In this document: positions 32,616 through 40,930 of the stretch, one piece after another
Layout: each line of letters starts with the position of its first letter
How positions within the stretch are numbered: the stretch's first letter is position 1
Assembly (NCBI GenBank): GCA_030746555.1
Contig: JASLMK010000122.1
Span: forward strand, 1 to 54,359
Direction of reading: 5' to 3'
Length of the DNA stretch: 54,359 nt
DNA from: Planctomycetota bacterium
GTDB lineage: Bacteria; Planctomycetota; UBA1135; GCA-002686595
Program-made: the position numbers and the translations under genes
Notes under the pieces: model-generated
Database searches by the model: none
Seen by the model: only the letters and a program-made list of their open reading frames with translations
Told to the model about the DNA's origin: nothing

Positions 32616-33521
32616 ATGTGGGACGAGGATCGGCTGCACCGTTGGCTGGCGAGTCTGGAGGCACCCCCGGTCCTCGTCGGCAGCCGAGGTCATGATGCGG
32701 CGGTGTTGACGGCCGGCGGCGGGCGCCGGGTGCTGTGCGTCGACGCGACGGTGGAGGGGATCCACGCGCGGCCGGGGACTGCGCCCTCGCACCTGGGGCG
32801 CAAGGCGGCAGCGCGCGCCCTGTCCGATCTCGCAGCCACGGCGGCGCGACCCGCCGCCTTGCTTCTGGCCTTGCGCGCCCCGCGTGAGCGCTCGACCGCT
32901 TGGATGCGGGCCGCCATCGTGGGGGTTCGGCGGGAGGGCGCGCGCCACGGGGCCCCCCTGGTCGGCGGCGATCTGACCTGCGCTCCGGGCTCGGCGAGCT
33001 TCACGGTCAGCGCCCTGGGCACCCTGGCCGGTCGGCGCGCGCCCGTGGGGCGGGATCGCGCTCGGGTCGGGGACTTGGTGATCCTGAGCGGAGCGGTGGG
33101 CGGCAGCGCCCTGGGCAGGCACCTGCGACTCCGCCCACGCCTGGCCCTGGGCGCCGCCCTCCACGCCGCGGGGGCGAGGGCCATGATGGACGTCAGCGAC
33201 GGTCTGGCCCTCGACCTGTGGCGCGTCGCCCGCGCTTCGGGGGTGCGCATCGTCCTCGACCGCGTACCCCTGCACCGTGACGCCCGCCGCGCCGCGCGCC
33301 TGGACGGGCGTTCGGCCCTGTGGCACGGTCTGCACGACGGCGAGGACCACGAGCTCGTCGCCACCATGTCCCGTACCGCCTGGGCGCGGGCCCGTCTCCC
33401 CCAGACGAGCGTGATCGCGACGGTGCGACGCGGAACGGGGCTCTTCCTTTCGGGAGCCCTCCTAGGCGAGGATGGGCGCCTGTGGAGCCCGCTCGAAGGC
33501 GGGTACCGCCATGGCGCCTGA
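32616..33521 (+). CDS. thiL: Thiamine-monophosphate kinase
   Basis: ThiL makes thiamine diphosphate from thiamine monophosphate and ATP. The 301-residue protein starts at ATG 32616 after a GGGGCGAGG ribosome site. Motifs are CVDATVEGIHA (family TTDmlVEGvHF), ALSDLAATAARP, PLVGGDLT, GDLVILSGAVGGSALG, MMDVSDGLALDL and GLHDGEDHELVATM. The first metal site GDDxA reads GHDAAVL, a His for Asp change. In the same gene run as the ThiE-like gene, it completes a small thiamine group. The tsaE start overlaps its stop by 11 bases. Confidence 0.9.
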   Translation: MWDEDRLHRWLASLEAPPVLVGSRGHDAAVLTAGGGRRVLCVDATVEGIHARPGTAPSHLGRKAAARALSDLAATAARPAALLLALRAPRERSTAWMRAAIVGVRREGARHGAPLVGGDLTCAPGSASFTVSALGTLAGRRAPVGRDRARVGDLVILSGAVGGSALGRHLRLRPRLALGAALHAAGARAMMDVSDGLALDLWRVARASGVRIVLDRVPLHRDARRAARLDGRSALWHGLHDGEDHELVATMSRTAWARARLPQTSVIATVRRGTGLFLSGALLGEDGRLWSPLEGGYRHGA

Positions 33522-34044
33522 AGACGACCTGGTCCGCACGTTCCTCTGCCGCTCGCCCGAGGAGACCCGCGTGCTCGGTCGGAGCCTGGGCGCGGTCCTC
33601 GAAGGCGGAACGGTCCTGGCCCTGCACGGCGACCTCGGCAGCGGGAAGACCTGTTTCACGGGGGGCGTGGCCCTGGGGTTGGGGATCGAGGACCCGGTCA
33701 CCAGCCCGACCTTCGCCCTGCTCGCCACCTACGAGGGCCGCCTCCCCTTGCAACACTTCGACGCCTGGATGGAGGGGAGGGAGCGTGCCTTCCTGGCGGA
33801 CGGCGGGGCCGACTGCCTGGCGGGCGAGGGCGTCGCCGTGGTCGAGTGGGCAGAGCGGGTGGAGGAGTGGCTGCCGCGGCCCTACCTGCGCGCGGTGCTG
33901 GAGCACCGGGGTGAAACGGAGCGCGCCGTGCGCCTCTCGGTGGTGGGGGAAGGGGCGCGCGGAGCCTCCCTCAGGGCTTGCCTGGCCGCCTTGGAGGCGC
34001 GTGGAGGTGCGCTCGAGGGCCCGGCGGCGGGCGGCATCCCGTGA
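33511..34044 (+). CDS. tsaE: tRNA threonylcarbamoyladenosine biosynthesis ATPase TsaE
   Basis: TsaE drives the TsaB-TsaD complex that makes t6A at position 37 of ANN-decoding tRNAs. ATG 33511 (in preference to the longer frame at 33472) gives 177 residues and the family's usual N-terminus. Motifs are the P-loop ALHGDLGSGKTCFTGG, VTSPTFALLATYEG, LQHFDAWM in place of HxDxYR, and VVEWAERVEEWLP. It overlaps thiL by 11 bases; thiL-tsaE adjacency occurs in several phyla. It is the last gene of the long run beginning at uvrA. Confidence 0.92.
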   Translation: MAPEDDLVRTFLCRSPEETRVLGRSLGAVLEGGTVLALHGDLGSGKTCFTGGVALGLGIEDPVTSPTFALLATYEGRLPLQHFDAWMEGRERAFLADGGADCLAGEGVAVVEWAERVEEWLPRPYLRAVLEHRGETERAVRLSVVGEGARGASLRACLAALEARGGALEGPAAGGIP

Positions 34045-34108
34045 GGACGCGGGGAAAAGGGCCCGGGGCGGGTGAACCGCGCGGGCGGCGGTCCGTTGGG
34101 GGGAGGCG

Positions 34109-34729
34109 TTGAAGGGCGCCGAGGGCTGGAAACGCGATCCTCTGGAGGCCCTGCGTGCCGGCGATCGCGCGCCCTTCGAGGCCTTCGTCCAGTCCGAGAC
34201 CATCACGTTCCTGGCCTTCTTCCGCCGCCTTGGGGCCGGCCCCACGGAAGCGGAGGACCTGGTCCAGGAGACCTTCCTCAAGCTGTTCCGCACCGTGCAG
34301 ACCTACCAGCCCAGCGGCCGCTTCGCCGCCTACGCCTTCCGCGTGGCGCGCAACGCGTGGATCGACCAGAAGCGCCGGAGGGCGTCCGCGCCGGGGGCGG
34401 GCGCGGAGGGGCGGGCCGGTGCCGCCGCAGCGGCCGAGGAGGAGGACATCCCTCTCGCGTGGGCCGAAGCCCGCGAAGGGGAGGCTGGACCCTTGGAGCG
34501 CGCCGAGCGTGCCGAGGAGGCCGGCCGCATCCGCTCCGCCGTGCAGGAGCTCAACGAGGGCCATCGCAGGGTGTTCGAGCTGGCGGTCGTCGAAGGACTG
34601 CCCTACGGCGAGATCGCCGCGTTGCTGGGGATCCCCGAGGGGACCGTGAAGTCGCGCATGCACCACGCCCTGCGGAAGCTGCGGGGTAGGCTCGAGGACT
34701 CGGGAGAGTCCGAGGGGGTGGCGGGTTGA
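34109..34729 (+). CDS. ECF-type RNA polymerase sigma factor
   Basis: The 206-residue sigma-70 family protein starts at TTG 34109, four bases after a GGGAGG ribosome site. Region 2 spans FLAFFRRLGAGPTEAEDLVQETFLKLFRTVQTY and FAAYAFRVARNAWIDQKRRR. A linker rich in Ala, Gly and Glu follows. Region 4 spans LNEGHRRVFELAVVEGLPYGEIAALLGIPEGTVKSRMHHALRKLR. No third domain is present. The next gene begins inside its stop codon (TTGA) and encodes a protein with a single membrane helix, the classic layout for an ECF sigma factor with its anti-sigma partner. Confidence 0.93.
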   Translation: MKGAEGWKRDPLEALRAGDRAPFEAFVQSETITFLAFFRRLGAGPTEAEDLVQETFLKLFRTVQTYQPSGRFAAYAFRVARNAWIDQKRRRASAPGAGAEGRAGAAAAAEEEDIPLAWAEAREGEAGPLERAERAEEAGRIRSAVQELNEGHRRVFELAVVEGLPYGEIAALLGIPEGTVKSRMHHALRKLRGRLEDSGESEGVAG

Positions 34730-35826
34730 CTGGCGCTCGAGAAGGTGCGCGGCGCTCCGCCGCGGGCGATTGGAGCGACGAGGCCCTCCTGGACTGGCTG
34801 ATGGAGGAGCCGGCCCGCCGGGAGATCCGGCGCTGTGAACTCGAGGCTGACCGGCGCGTCGCCGACCGCCTGGCCGACCTCGAGACCTGGCTCGAGCGCT
34901 GTCGAAAGCTCCTGGCTCCGGCGGTCGATCCGGAGCAGGAGCGCCGTGCCCGGAGGCTGGCGGAGCGGATCTTGGCCGACACGACGCGTGAGGACTTCAG
35001 CTGGCGCGGGGACCTGCGTCTGGTGGTCGGCTACGTCGGCGAGCGCCTGCGTGCGTCGGCGGCCCTGCGGGTCATCGCCGCCAGCCTGCTGCTGCACCTC
35101 TTGGGCCTGCCCCTGCTGGCCTGGGTGGGCTGGTTGCGCCCCGAGGAGGGCGGGCCGCGCATCCTCGTCGAGCCTCCGCGCCGTTCCCCCTTCGCCACCT
35201 ACGAGGAGCCGGCCCGGGTCGTGACGGACCCGGAGCAGGAGCGCCTCGAGCTTGCCCGGCGCGCCGCCCTCGCCGAGCGCCGCTACGTGCAGAACAGCCT
35301 GCGCTGGAGCCGCTGGCGGCTCGCGCACGAGCCGCCCACCGCCGTCGCCCCGGCCGGGGACGAGACCCCCGCCGAGGCCGTGCTCCGGGAACGCCTGGCC
35401 GCCCTGTCGGGTGCCAGGGGCATGGCGGACCCAGCGACCCTGCGGCCCGCCCCCGACGCGAGTCCGGCCCACCTGGCCCTGTGGAGCGAGCTGTGGCTGG
35501 ATCGCTACCTCGTCGACGGCGGCGACGAGGCTGAGCTCGATGCGGCCCTCGGCCGGCTCTGCTCCGATCCCCACAGGCTCGGCCGACTGGGGATCAGCGC
35601 CCTGGCGCGGGCCGAGGCGTTCGGGCAGCTCACGAGCGAGCAGGCCCGGGCACTCCGGCGGGCGCGGGAGGGCATCGCTCCCGGGGATCCGCGGGCTGCC
35701 CTGTTGCTGCGGCAGGACTCGGCGCGGCGCGCGGCGCCCCTGGGCGAAGACTGGGTCGGGTTCCTGGAGGTGGAGGGATCCGGGAGCGTCTCCCGCGCCT
35801 GGCTCCGAGCCCTGCGTGCGCCCTAG
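34726..35826 (+). CDS. Single-span membrane protein, probable anti-sigma factor
   Basis: The TTG at 34726 overlaps the sigma-factor stop (TTGA); 366 residues. The N-terminal cytoplasmic part (1-110) is charged and helical (DEALLDWLMEEPARREIRRCELEADRRVADRLADLETW), like the sigma-binding part of anti-sigma factors. I see no HxxxCxxC zinc motif. One transmembrane segment lies at about 113-136 (ALRVIAASLLLHLLGLPLLAWVGWL). The external part (140-366) is helical with no named domain. The anti-sigma role is inferred from gene order, overlap and topology only. Confidence 0.65.
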   Translation: MTGAREGARRSAAGDWSDEALLDWLMEEPARREIRRCELEADRRVADRLADLETWLERCRKLLAPAVDPEQERRARRLAERILADTTREDFSWRGDLRLVVGYVGERLRASAALRVIAASLLLHLLGLPLLAWVGWLRPEEGGPRILVEPPRRSPFATYEEPARVVTDPEQERLELARRAALAERRYVQNSLRWSRWRLAHEPPTAVAPAGDETPAEAVLRERLAALSGARGMADPATLRPAPDASPAHLALWSELWLDRYLVDGGDEAELDAALGRLCSDPHRLGRLGISALARAEAFGQLTSEQARALRRAREGIAPGDPRAALLLRQDSARRAAPLGEDWVGFLEVEGSGSVSRAWLRALRAP

Positions 35827-35863
35827 CTCCCGCGCGGTGGTGGAGCCGGCGTCGGGCATCGCC

Positions 35864-35869
35864 TATCCT
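35864..35869 (+). promoter_or_regulatory. -10-like TATCCT for leaderless TolC-type gene
   Basis: TATCCT ends 8 bases before the ATG at 35878. Hexamer and spacing equal those before galE (15774-15779). Confidence 0.45.
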
Positions 35870-35877
35870 CTGCCGCG

Positions 35878-37416
35878 ATGATGTCCACCTCCAAGCCCGC
35901 TCGGGCGGCGGCGACCTTCTGGGCGGCTTGGGCCGCGCTCGCGCCGGCCGTGGCGCAGGACGCCGAAGCTTTGACCCCCGCTCCCGAGGCGCCGCCGGCC
36001 CAGCCCGCCGCCGGCCGCCTGGCCCTGACCATCGACCAGGCCCTCGTCCTGGCCCTGCAGAACGACATCGGCCTGTCGATGGAGGAGCTGGCCACCGACG
36101 TGGCCCGCCTGGAGGCCCGCGGGAGCTGGGGCGCCTTCGACTGGCTGTTCGCAGCCAGCGCCACGATCACCGACGCCGAGGAGGAGGCCAACTCCCAGCT
36201 CTCCGGGGCGGACGTGGTGACCTTCAACACCCAGTTCGTGAGCATCGACCTGACCCGGGCTCTGGAGACCGGCGGCACCTTCGCCCTGCACTTCGACCGC
36301 ACCAACACCGAGACCAACAACACCTTCATCCTCGAGAACCCCTTCACCTCCGACGGTGTCCGGGCCAGCTTCACCCAACCCCTCCTGCGCGGATTCGGGA
36401 GCGAGGTCGCCACCACCGTCCAGCAGCAGGCGGAGCTGACCTGGCGGCAGGCCGTCGAACGGCGACGGCAGGTCGCCCACGACCTGCTCTTGTCGGTGAG
36501 CGACGCCTACTGGAACCTGGTCCTCGCCCGCCAGCAGCTCTCGGTCGCCGAGTCCAGCAGGGAGCTGGCGGCGGAGCAACTCGAGCGTGACCGGCGCGTC
36601 AACGACGCGGGCCTCAACACCGACGTCGAAGTGCTGCAGGCCGAGGCTCAGCTGGCCCTGCGGGAGGAGGCGCGCCTGCAGGCGCTGGTGAACGTGAAGG
36701 GTGCCGACGACGTGCTGAAGCTGCTGCTCTTCCCCGGCAAGGACCGGGAGAGCTGGGACACGAGCCTGGAGCCGGTGACGCCCCTGCCCGCGCCGACGAG
36801 CGTCGAGCCGCCCTCGGATGCGGACTGGTCCCACATGCTCGCCGTGGGCCTGGAGAACCGGGCGGACCTGCGCCAGGCGCGCCTGGGGATCGAGCTCGCC
36901 GAGGTCGCCTTGCGCCAGGCGGTCTCCCAGCGTCGGGCCCAGCTCGACCTGCAGGTGACCGCCAGCAGCGGCGGATTCTCGGGCCAGGCTTCGGAGGCCT
37001 TCGAGGAGGCCATCTCCTACGACTTCCCTACCTACACCGTGGGACTGGTGTTCAGCGTGCCCCTGGGCAACCGGTCGGCCCGCTACGCGGAGCGGGCCGC
37101 CCGCGCGCGCGTACGCTCCGCCACCCTGCTGTTGGAGCAGGCCGAGTCGGTGGCCGCGGGCGAGGTTCGGGACGCGCGCCGACAGTTGGCCTACCAGGCT
37201 CGGGCGGTGGCCGCGGCCGCCACCAGCCTCGAGGCCAGCCGGCGCCAGCTGGAGGCGGAGCAGGCGCGCAATCGCGAGGGCATCTCCACGAACTTCCAGG
37301 TTCTGCAGTTTCAGGACCAGTTCGTGCAGGCGGCCCAGCGCGAGAACGCGGCGCGCGCCTCGTTCATGCAGGCGAAGGCTCGATGGTTGGCGGTACAGGG
37401 AATCCTGGGAGACTGA
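35878..37416 (+). CDS. TolC-type outer membrane channel protein
   Basis: The 512-residue protein starts with a signal peptide (PARAAATFWAAWAALAPAVAQ). It has the two tandem outer-membrane-efflux repeats of the TolC family: ALVLALQNDIGLSMEEL and DAYWNLVLARQQLSVAESSRELAAEQLERDRRV, then LENRADLRQARLGIELAEVALRQA, and near the end AATSLEASRRQLEAEQARNREGISTNFQVLQFQDQ. Such proteins form trimeric channels for efflux or type I secretion. No membrane fusion or pump gene lies beside it. A double ATG opens the frame at 35878/35881; the TATCCT hexamer favours the first. The downstream gene begins 34 bases before its stop. Confidence 0.93.
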   Translation: MMSTSKPARAAATFWAAWAALAPAVAQDAEALTPAPEAPPAQPAAGRLALTIDQALVLALQNDIGLSMEELATDVARLEARGSWGAFDWLFAASATITDAEEEANSQLSGADVVTFNTQFVSIDLTRALETGGTFALHFDRTNTETNNTFILENPFTSDGVRASFTQPLLRGFGSEVATTVQQQAELTWRQAVERRRQVAHDLLLSVSDAYWNLVLARQQLSVAESSRELAAEQLERDRRVNDAGLNTDVEVLQAEAQLALREEARLQALVNVKGADDVLKLLLFPGKDRESWDTSLEPVTPLPAPTSVEPPSDADWSHMLAVGLENRADLRQARLGIELAEVALRQAVSQRRAQLDLQVTASSGGFSGQASEAFEEAISYDFPTYTVGLVFSVPLGNRSARYAERAARARVRSATLLLEQAESVAAGEVRDARRQLAYQARAVAAAATSLEASRRQLEAEQARNREGISTNFQVLQFQDQFVQAAQRENAARASFMQAKARWLAVQGILGD

Positions 37417-39062
37417 GTCGAGCGATCCCGCACGGGATCGCGTGCGCTTGCGCACTGTTGGGGGGCGTCCTGGCTTCGCCGGGCTGCGCTGACCGCTCGC
37501 CTGCCGTGTCGGAAGAGGCCTCCTGGAGTGGGGACCCGCGCCTGCGCCCGCTGCTCGATCCCTGCCCTCCGCGCGGGCACTTCGACGCGGACACGAGCCA
37601 CCTGTTGCCGGTCCTGGTGGCCAAGCTCAGCTCCGGCCAGTTGGAGGTGGTCCGGCACCTGCGGGAGGAGTTGGCGGCGCAGGGCGACCTGGCGGTCGGC
37701 GCACTCGACCGGGAGATCCGGAGCCGCTACACCGATCGCCTGGGCATCCCTGTGTTGCGCAATGCGCTGGGCGTCCTGCGCCTCTCCGACTCTCCCCTGG
37801 GGCGCGAGGTCCTCGCCCGCTGCCTGGAGCACCCCCACGAGGACGTCCGCGCGCAGGCCGTGCGGGGCCTCGTGCGCCACGGCACGCCCGCGGAGTACGA
37901 CGCCCTGCTCGCCCTGCTTCCGATCAGCTCTCCCCAGCTGCGGACCACCCTGACCGAGGCCCTGTGGACGGCGGACTCCGGCCGGTTGAGCGCGGCGCTC
38001 GCGGACTGGGTGGCCGCCGTGGAGAACGGCGACCTGTGGCGCACGGTGGCGCGGGCGATGGCTGCGGACGGCGCGGGGGATGCGGTGGCGTTGGAGCCGC
38101 TCCTGGAGGCCGTGCTCCCCTCGGACACGCGCCCCTTCGTCCTGGCCGCCGCCGCACGAGGGGGATCGGATGCGGCGCTGGACGAGCTGCGCGACCTACT
38201 CGGCGACGACGACCCGCAGCGCCGCACCTGGGCCCTGGAGGCCGTCGAGCTCGCCGGTCGGCCGGAGCTGGCCGTCAGCCTGGTCGACGATCCCGACGAG
38301 TCCCTGCGCACCCTGGCGGCCAGCCTGCTGGCCTCCGCGAACGAAGGCACCGAGGTCGCCGCGGCCCTGCGGGCCGGCCTGGGTGACGCGTCCCGCTCCG
38401 TGCGCCAGGCCTCCCTGACCTCCCTTCTGGCACTGGGGGACGAGGGTGCTGCGGAGGTGGCCCTCTCGATGCTCGGAGGCGGTCTACGGGAGATGGAGAT
38501 CGCCCTGCTCTCCCTGCGCGACCACTGGACACGGCACCCGGGGCTCGAGGACGAAGCCCTGGCGATCCTCGCGCGCCGCCTGGACGACGCCGCCGGCGAG
38601 TCCCTCGAAGGACGCCAGGCGCTCTTCCAAGCCGTCGGCCAGCTCCCGTCGGAGGAGGGAGCGCGCCTGCTCTTGGAGCGGGCCCGCTCCGAGCCTGGAG
38701 GGCTGCACCGCATGAGCGCGCACCGCTGGCTCGTTCGTCAGGCGGGCAACACCGCCCAGGGCCGCGCGGTCCTGGCGAGAGGGTGGTGGGAAGAGGACGA
38801 CACCGCTCGACGCCTGGACGTGATCGAGGCCGTCGCCTTCGGGTCGGACGAGTCCGCCCGCGCCTTCCTGCTGGCGGTCCTGCGCGCCGAGCGCACGTCG
38901 CCCCCCGAGGTCCTGTACGCGGCCGACCGCCTCGTGCGCCTGGGACCAGCCGAAGAGGTCGCTCCCGTCCTGAAGCGGCGCGCCCTGGCCCTGACCGATC
39001 CTCGGGTGAGGCCCGCCCTGCAGTGCCTCTTGTGGCGCTGGTACGGGGCGCCCGATCAGTAG
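37383..39062 (+). CDS. HEAT-repeat probable lipoprotein
   Basis: The 559-residue protein opens with a signal peptide whose end (GGVLASPGC) looks like a lipobox, so it may be membrane-anchored. Residues 75-550 are a continuous array of paired helices of HEAT type, for example LRNALGVLRLSDSPLGREVLARCLEHPHEDVRAQAVRGLV and LGDDDPQRRTWALEAVELAGRPELAVSLVDD. HEAT solenoids bind other proteins; no partner is evident. The start ATG lies 34 bases inside the TolC-type gene, suggesting coupled expression and perhaps an accessory role in the envelope. A later start would lose the signal peptide. The 3' end overlaps the convergent gene by 7 bases. Confidence 0.75.
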   Translation: MVGGTGNPGRLSRAIPHGIACACALLGGVLASPGCADRSPAVSEEASWSGDPRLRPLLDPCPPRGHFDADTSHLLPVLVAKLSSGQLEVVRHLREELAAQGDLAVGALDREIRSRYTDRLGIPVLRNALGVLRLSDSPLGREVLARCLEHPHEDVRAQAVRGLVRHGTPAEYDALLALLPISSPQLRTTLTEALWTADSGRLSAALADWVAAVENGDLWRTVARAMAADGAGDAVALEPLLEAVLPSDTRPFVLAAAARGGSDAALDELRDLLGDDDPQRRTWALEAVELAGRPELAVSLVDDPDESLRTLAASLLASANEGTEVAAALRAGLGDASRSVRQASLTSLLALGDEGAAEVALSMLGGGLREMEIALLSLRDHWTRHPGLEDEALAILARRLDDAAGESLEGRQALFQAVGQLPSEEGARLLLERARSEPGGLHRMSAHRWLVRQAGNTAQGRAVLARGWWEEDDTARRLDVIEAVAFGSDESARAFLLAVLRAERTSPPEVLYAADRLVRLGPAEEVAPVLKRRALALTDPRVRPALQCLLWRWYGAPDQ

Positions 39063-39580
39063 GTCGTGCCCGCGCCGGCGGGGGCCGGCACCGGTCGCCA
39101 GCCGCCCTCCGAGGAAGGGCCGGGGACCGGCGGCGCCGCGGTCCCGCTCCAGCGCCCGGCGCGGTTGGGGTGCCCGAGGATTCCTCCGGGCGTGACGAGG
39201 AAGGCGTCCTTCCCGGTCGTGGGATGCCGCCGGGGCCAGGCGCGCAGCAGGGCGCCCTCGGAGGTCTGGAGCAGGTCGAACAGGTACCCGTGGTAGAGCA
39301 GGGTGTTCCCGTCCTCGAGGATCCGCGCGTCGTTCAGCCGCCGGGAGAGGGCGGGGTGCGCCGGGAGGATCTCCCCCAGGGCTCGCGGAGGCGAGCTTCT
39401 CGGTTCCGGTCCTCCGGCATGGACGACGCGCTCGAGGAGTACGGCGGCGCGCAGGGCGTCGAGCTGGTTCTCGTGGCGGGCGAAGGTCCGCAGGCAGGAC
39501 AGGGTGACGAGGACCAACAGGGTGCCGACGGCGGCGAGGGCCAGGCGGGTCAGCCAGCGCGACGGTCGGGAGTCGCTCAC
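39056..39580 (-). CDS. Membrane-anchored protein with pseudopilin-like C-terminal domain
   Basis: The GTG at 39580 gives 174 residues. One N-terminal membrane helix is clear (WLTRLALAAVGTLLVLVTLSC, about 9-29), followed by a helix and a small beta-domain: DARILEDGNTLLYHGYLFDLL, LLRAWPRRHPTTGKDAFLVTPGGILGHPN and GRWSG. The second half resembles the globular part of bacterial minor pilins and pseudopilins (GYxF... then a Pro/Thr-Gly loop and an F-strand), but there is no type IV pilin cleavage site or G-F-T-L-x-E leader. The C-terminus is Pro/Ala-rich. Function unknown. It is divergent from cca with 69 bases between. Confidence 0.55.
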   Translation of the reverse strand: MSDSRPSRWLTRLALAAVGTLLVLVTLSCLRTFARHENQLDALRAAVLLERVVHAGGPEPRSSPPRALGEILPAHPALSRRLNDARILEDGNTLLYHGYLFDLLQTSEGALLRAWPRRHPTTGKDAFLVTPGGILGHPNRAGRWSGTAAPPVPGPSSEGGWRPVPAPAGAGTTY

Positions 39581-39649
39581 CGCTCGCTCCCCGGTGCGCG
39601 TTGGACTCGGGCCTCGCCCGGGCTAGGCTCGGGCCCGCCCCCGGTCGCC

Positions 39650-40930
39650 ATGGAAGCCAGCCCCCTCCGCCGCCCCAGCATCGAGGCCCTGCCGCCCGCC
39701 CTGCGTGCGGGCGCCGAGGCGGTCGCCCGCGCCCTGGGCGCGGGTGGGTTCGAGGCCTGGATCGTCGGCGGCGCGGTGCGCGACCTGGCCCTGGGCCGGG
39801 AGCCCCAGGACGTGGACATGGCGAGCGACGCTCGGCCCGAGGAGGTCGAAGCTCTGTTCGAGCGCAGCCTGGCGGTGGGCAAGGCCTTCGGGACCGTGAT
39901 CGTCATCGTGGGGGGCGTCGAGGTGCAGGTGACGACGTTCCGTGCCGAGGGTACCTACAGCGACGGTCGCCGGCCCGACAGCGTCTCCTATGGAAGTTCG
40001 GTCGAAGTCGACGCCCGCCGCCGGGATTTCACCTGCAATGCGATGTACCTCGACCCGCTCGACGACCGCTTCCGAGATCCGGAACGGGGCCTCGAAGACC
40101 TTCGGCGCGGCCTGCTGCGCTGCGTCGGCGAGCCATCCCGGCGCTTCGAGGAGGACGGGCTGCGCATGGTGCGCCTGGGGCGCTTCTGTGCCCGGCTGGG
40201 CCTCGACCCCGATCCTGACGCCGTGTCCGCCGCCTCCCGCAGCCTTGACGCCCTGCGGGGGGTCAGCGGCGAGCGCCTGCAGGCCGAGCTGAAGGGCCTC
40301 CTGACCGCCCCCGAACCGGCGCGCGGCCTGCGGGTGCTGGAGGCCGCCGGCGTCCTCGGCCGGCTGCTGGTCGGGTTGGATGGGCCCGGCGAGCGGGTGG
40401 AGGCGGTGGGCCGCCTGGCCGGGCCGCCCGCCTTTGCCAGCGCCCTGGCGGTGCTCCTCGATGACGGCCCGCTGGTGCTGGAGAGCCTGCGCCCCTCGCG
40501 CAGGCTGCGGCGGACGATCCTGGCCATCTGGAGCGTGGGCGAGCGTCTGGAGAGGCTCCTGGCCGAGGGCGGCGCCGGGCGCGGCGAGCGCCTCGAGCTG
40601 ATGGCCGACGAGGCCTTCGGTGCGGGCCTGGAGGTCCTGGGGGCGCGGCGCCCCGAGCTGGGAGACGGGCTGGCCGCCCTCGCGGCCGAGCGTGCCGCCC
40701 TGGCCCCCGAGGAGCTGGACCCGCTGCCCTGGATCGGCAGCGCCGAGCTGGCGTCGGCGGGGTTGGCGCCGGGGCCGAGCTGGGGCGCCCTCCTCGGCGA
40801 GGCGTTGCGCCGCCAGCGGGACGGCCAGTGGAGCGACCGCGACCAGGCCCTGGCTTGGTTGCGGGCCCGTGTGGCCGAAGGGGGTCAGGACGGAGGGAAG
40901 ACCCCGCGCAAGCCCCACGAGAGCGGGTAG
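39650..40930 (+). CDS. cca: CCA tRNA nucleotidyltransferase
   Basis: The protein adds or repairs the 3' CCA of tRNA, or belongs to the closely related A-adding group. The ATG at 39650 gives 426 residues. The class II nucleotidyltransferase head is complete: WIVGGAVRDLALGREPQDVDMASDARPEEV (catalytic DxD in VDMASD context), VQVTTFR, SVEVDARRRDFTCNAMYLDP, and RRFEEDGLRMVRLGRFCARLG. The C-terminal half is less conserved and helical. CCA-adding cannot be told from poly(A) polymerase I with certainty, but the length and RRDF motif favour Cca. The last 46 bases overlap the convergent ubiA-like gene. Confidence 0.9.
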   Translation: MEASPLRRPSIEALPPALRAGAEAVARALGAGGFEAWIVGGAVRDLALGREPQDVDMASDARPEEVEALFERSLAVGKAFGTVIVIVGGVEVQVTTFRAEGTYSDGRRPDSVSYGSSVEVDARRRDFTCNAMYLDPLDDRFRDPERGLEDLRRGLLRCVGEPSRRFEEDGLRMVRLGRFCARLGLDPDPDAVSAASRSLDALRGVSGERLQAELKGLLTAPEPARGLRVLEAAGVLGRLLVGLDGPGERVEAVGRLAGPPAFASALAVLLDDGPLVLESLRPSRRLRRTILAIWSVGERLERLLAEGGAGRGERLELMADEAFGAGLEVLGARRPELGDGLAALAAERAALAPEELDPLPWIGSAELASAGLAPGPSWGALLGEALRRQRDGQWSDRDQALAWLRARVAEGGQDGGKTPRKPHESG

